Below, in pieces: positions 61,835 through 64,000 of a DNA stretch of 64,000 bases (position 1 is its first letter; every line of letters starts with the position of its first letter). The notes beneath the pieces are model-generated. The model was not told the DNA's origin and made no database searches. It saw only the letters and a program-made list of their open reading frames with translations. The stretch comes from NVTR01 sp036480115 (lineage in GTDB: Bacteria > Pseudomonadota > Alphaproteobacteria > Rhodobacterales > Rhodobacteraceae). The position numbers were made by a program, and so were the translations under genes. Where the stretch lies: the NCBI GenBank assembly GCA_965224795.1, contig CBDDAE010000001.1, forward strand, positions 868,001 through 932,000, in the 5' to 3' direction.

Positions 61835-62710
61835 CTAGACGCCTTGCCGGTTCAGTTTTTGCTGCCTTTCGAATTCGACTGGCGACAGCATGCCGTTTCT
61901 AGCGTGTTTGCGTTTTGGGTTGTAGAAGAATTCGATGTAATCGAAGACGTCGCTCCTAGCATCAGCTCTGGTTTTGTAAGTACGACGCCGGATGCGTTCC
62001 CGTTTCAGCAAGTTGAAGAAGCTCTCGGCCACGGCGTTGTCGTGACAGTTTGCGCGGCGGCTCATACTGTGTTCCAGATTGTGATGTTTTAGAAATGACG
62101 CCCATTCCAGGCTGGTGAATTGTGAACCCTGATCCGAATGTATCAGCACCTTTCCTGTCGGCTTTCGCCGCCAGACTGCCATTAGCAAAGCCTGCAGAAC
62201 AAGATCAGTTGGCTGGCGCGATTGCATTGCCCAGCCGACAACTCTGCGGGAAAACAGATCGATGACAACCGCCAGATATGAGAAGCCCTCATAGGTTTTG
62301 ATATAAGTAATGTCGGTGACCCAAACACGATCTGGGACACCGACATCGAATTGACGATCGAGCGTGTTATCCACGGCCACAGATGGCTTGCCACCATACT
62401 TGCCAGGGCGGCGTTTGTAGCCGATCTGGGCCTTGATTCCCGCGAACCTTGCCAGACGGGCCACACGGTTCGGGCAGCAGGTCTCACCCTGTTCGCTCAG
62501 GTCGTCATGCAGTTTGCGATATCCGTAGACCTTACCGCTTTCTTTCCATGCTTCTTTGATCAGATCGGTCTGGCGGGCATCTTCTTTGTCCCTCTTACAT
62601 AGCGGGTTCTTCAGCCATGCGTAAAATCCGCTCGGGTGAACACGAAGGCATCGACACATCGCGCGGATCGAAAATACTGGCCGATGCACTTCGATAAACG
62701 TGTACCTCAT
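61835..62710 (-). CDS. IS3-family transposase OrfB
   Basis: 291 aa with the HTH_21 region at the N-terminus and the rve/DDE core: VWVTDITYIKTYEGFSYLA (first Asp), IHSDQGSQFTS (second Asp) and NAVAESFFNLLKRE (Glu). It catalyses strand transfer. ATG 62710 overlaps the orfA TGA; the active enzyme is normally an OrfAB fusion made by -1 frameshifting. Confidence 0.93.
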   Translation of the reverse strand: MRYTFIEVHRPVFSIRAMCRCLRVHPSGFYAWLKNPLCKRDKEDARQTDLIKEAWKESGKVYGYRKLHDDLSEQGETCCPNRVARLARFAGIKAQIGYKRRPGKYGGKPSVAVDNTLDRQFDVGVPDRVWVTDITYIKTYEGFSYLAVVIDLFSRRVVGWAMQSRQPTDLVLQALLMAVWRRKPTGKVLIHSDQGSQFTSLEWASFLKHHNLEHSMSRRANCHDNAVAESFFNLLKRERIRRRTYKTRADARSDVFDYIEFFYNPKRKHARNGMLSPVEFERQQKLNRQGV

Positions 62711-62973
62711 TTTGCATCCTTGGCGAAGTACACGGTGGCCTTTTTTAAGATGTCACGCTCCTCCGTGACCCGTGCCAATTCCCGCTTAAGCCGCCTGATC
62801 TCGGCGGCATCTTCAGCGACAACCGGCGGCTTGGGAAACCGCTTCATCCAAGCGTAAAGCGAATGCGTGCTCACACCTAAACGCTTAGAAACATCCGCCA
62901 CAGAATACCCGCGCTCGGTAATCTGCTTGATCGCATCAATCTTAAAGTCGTCAGTAAAATGGGGTCGTGTCAT
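62707..62973 (-). CDS. IS3-family transposase OrfA
   Basis: 88 aa: helix-turn-helix FTDDFKIDAIKQITERGYSV and ADVSKRLGVSTHSLYAWMKR, then a leucine zipper EIRRLKRELARVTEERDIL that leads into the slippery region. On the minus strand CTTAAAAAAGG near the 3' end can shift ribosomes into orfB. ATG 62973 has AAGGAG 6 nt upstream. Confidence 0.93.
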   Translation of the reverse strand: MTRPHFTDDFKIDAIKQITERGYSVADVSKRLGVSTHSLYAWMKRFPKPPVVAEDAAEIRRLKRELARVTEERDILKKATVYFAKDAK

Positions 62974-63032
62974 AGTGATCTCCTTGCCTCGTTTTTAGGC
63001 GGCAAGGTGTCTACAATTCTAGGGGCTATTCA

Positions 63033-63188
63033 GATACAGACGTCAACGCAAACTCGATCAACTTCATCTACTTGATGAACTCGACAGGAATGAACGAGTT
63101 TACACTCGAGTACTCGAAGGGAAGTTCGTCAAAGCTAGGCTTCCAGCGCGACGAAAGCGGGCATTCGTTGCGCCAAATCAAAAAATAG
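63033..63188 (+). pseudogene. 3' part of a small ORF split by the IS
   Basis: 51 codons and TAG (63186-63188), read as DTDVNANSINFIYLMNSTGM, NEFTLEYSKGSSSKLGFQRD, ESGHSLRQIKK, with GC-rich third positions like the chromosomal genes. It joins in frame to 61742-61816 when the IS is removed, giving a 76-codon ORF. No family recognised. A second open frame on the same strand gives an Arg-rich peptide, so the assignment is tentative. Nothing is seen in 63189-63307. Confidence 0.4.
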
Positions 63189-63307
63189 AAAAGTAGATGG
63201 AATTTCTGGAGCGGTCACAAAGCACCCAATCGACACCCAGCCAAAAATGCAGAAGCTCGCCCTCATGTTGACTAAGGCTATAAGTGTATCATATCGTTAA
63301 GTTTTAA

Positions 63308-63382
63308 TGGTGCCCGGGGGCGGATTTGAACCACCGACACGAGGATTTTCAGTCCACTGCTCTACCCCTGAGCTACCCGGGC
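63308..63382 (-). tRNA. tRNA-Phe (anticodon GAA)
   Basis: 75 nt on the minus strand with encoded CCA (63308-63310). The acceptor stem is GCCCGGG/CCCGGGC, the D-arm is GCTCAGGGGTAGAGC, the anticodon loop is CTGAAAA (GAA) and the T-arm GGTTCGAATCC. The 3' end faces the mobile-element region. Confidence 0.97.
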
Positions 63383-63462
63383 ACGGGTGAACGAAATTTC
63401 TCGTTCGGGTGGCGGTCGTTCTAGACTTGGGCCCACGCTCTGTCCAGAGGAAGTTCGTGTTT

Positions 63463-63645
63463 TTAGTGAGGTTTTCTAGTGGCCGCCAGTTCCGCCATAT
63501 CTGCCTCATCCAGATCATCATCTTCTTCCAACGGAACGGCGTAAGCCCCGGTCAGCCATTTGCCCAAATCCACATCGGCGCAACGCTTGGAACAAAATGG
63601 GCGGTACTTTGTAACAGTGTCTTTTTCACAGATTGGGCAATTCAT
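63463..63645 (-). CDS. yacG: DNA gyrase inhibitor YacG
   Basis: 60 aa, with the four-cysteine zinc site CPIC (residues 3-6) and CSKRC (18-22) and the KWLTGAYAVP segment that defines YacG, followed by an acidic tail. In E. coli the protein binds GyrB and inhibits gyrase. ATG 63645 overlaps the stop of the RNase E/G gene (ATGA), showing coupling. Confidence 0.93.
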   Translation of the reverse strand: MNCPICEKDTVTKYRPFCSKRCADVDLGKWLTGAYAVPLEEDDDLDEADMAELAATRKPH

Positions 63646-64000
63646 TGGATCAGACCTTCTGTAACCGGCAAACGTTCGCGTTTTCGCTGCAATTCATAAT
63701 GCCCAAGCGGCGTCCAGCCTACCAAAGCGGTTTCTATCGGATCGGCGCGCAGGGCGCTGCGCAGGGTGCTTTCAAACAACCGGCGGTCTTTCTTGGGCAT
63801 GGGCGCCAGATCCAGCGTGATCTGCCCGCCCAGCCCGCGCAAACATAGCTGACGGGGCAAGGCACGCGCACAGGCCAGGTTGGCCTTTAGCCCGGCTGCC
63901 ATCGACATGTCGCCACCTGTGTTCACATCAACAGCCACCAAGGCGTGGGTGGGTTCAATGAAAATAAATCCACCGCCTGACAGTTCAACCCGAGGATCTG
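63642..64000 (-). CDS. Ribonuclease E/G family protein (C-terminal part)
   Basis: About 119 C-terminal residues; the frame is open to the window end, so the N-terminus lies beyond 64000. The hallmark VAVDVNTGG near the RNase catalytic Asp, preceded by GGGFIFIEPTHA, and the later LRGLGGQITLDLAPMPKKDR place it in the RNase E/G family. The end of this family member is short, like Rng and unlike long RNase E. The yacG and tRNA-Phe neighbours support this reading. Confidence 0.88.
   Translation of the reverse strand, partial: DPRVELSGGGFIFIEPTHALVAVDVNTGGDMSMAAGLKANLACARALPRQLCLRGLGGQITLDLAPMPKKDRRLFESTLRSALRADPIETALVGWTPLGHYELQRKRERLPVTEGLIQ

Larger units (their letters stand above)
61817..63032. 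mobile_element. Intact IS3-family insertion sequence
   Basis: 1216 bp bounded by imperfect terminal inverted repeats: TGAATAGCCCCTAG at both ends, continuing to CCTTGCC with 27 of 32 positions equal. It contains overlapping orfA and orfB on the minus strand, a slippery A6G (62741-62747 region), and no inactivating mutation is seen. The bases next to the two ends (CAA on the left, GAT on the right) are not a target duplication, so one flank may have changed since insertion. Confidence 0.92.

Noticed and set aside
61741..63197. Second joined frame across the IS, giving an Arg/Leu-rich peptide
   Set aside because: It is also open after joining but has no start codon on the left side and AT-richer third positions than the frame reported.
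1..64000. CRISPR array, rRNA operon or prophage
   Set aside because: No regularly spaced direct repeats of CRISPR type, no rRNA sequence and no phage structural genes were seen; the MORN gene repeats are coding.

Overview
The window looks like chromosome of an alphaproteobacterium, most likely a Rhodobacterales (Roseobacter-type) member. This is inferred from gene order and protein style rather than from a database search. The signs are an RNase E/G - yacG - tRNA-Phe cluster, a gcvT-gcvH-gcvP operon behind a tandem glycine riboswitch, mreBCD-mrdA-rodA, a group 1/2-type mrp (mnh) antiporter operon, a DUF1127 protein, and frequent GTG/TTG starts with ATGA-type overlaps.

Region by region. 0-6.2 kb: the end of an ABC sugar-uptake system (binding protein, ATPase) followed by a Gfo/Idh/MocA oxidoreductase, a SIS-domain sugar-phosphate deaminase/isomerase, a ROK kinase and NagA; together they describe import and catabolism of an N-acetylated amino sugar to fructose-6-phosphate. 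6.2-11.2 kb (minus strand): the glycine cleavage operon with a VOC protein inserted between gcvH and gcvP, controlled by the riboswitch. 11.3-17.0 kb: a gamma-glutamylcyclotransferase-fold protein, a MATE exporter, gltX, a DUF1801 protein and nadE. 17.2-20.4 kb: a secreted MORN-repeat protein, then leuA preceded by a short leader peptide with a run of leucine codons. 20.7-27.3 kb: the rod-shape/cell-elongation operon mreB-mreC-mreD-mrdA-rodA plus a GhrA-type reductase. 27.3-28.7 kb: an ArsR repressor and an ArsP-like permease. 28.7-36.4 kb (minus): nine consecutive membrane genes forming an Mrp-type Na+/H+ antiporter. 36.6-41.4 kb: capsule/KDO genes (kpsT, kpsE, kdsA), a phosphomannomutase and tRNA-Gln.

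41.5-48.6 kb is rich in sulfur and PLP enzymes: a group II decarboxylase, a cysteine synthase-glutaredoxin fusion, a SARP/BTAD-TPR regulator, a DsrE protein and a NifS-like desulfurase preceded by an overlapping 38-codon ORF. 48.9-57.6 kb is an accessory stretch of transporters, small proteins and a homocysteine methyltransferase / flavin monooxygenase / GlxA-type regulator group.

57.6-63.3 kb is a mobile-element graveyard lying against a tRNA-Phe gene: a serine-recombinase tail, an IS481-type remnant, a truncated exported protein, a decayed IS3-family element and one intact IS3-family element, with a class IV aminotransferase surviving between them. The window ends with yacG and the start of an RNase E/G gene.

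The most interesting signal is the leuA leader: the leucine-codon run of the leader peptide is complementary, in two blocks, to the region just upstream of the leuA start. This suggests control of leuA translation by ribosome stalling rather than by a terminator.
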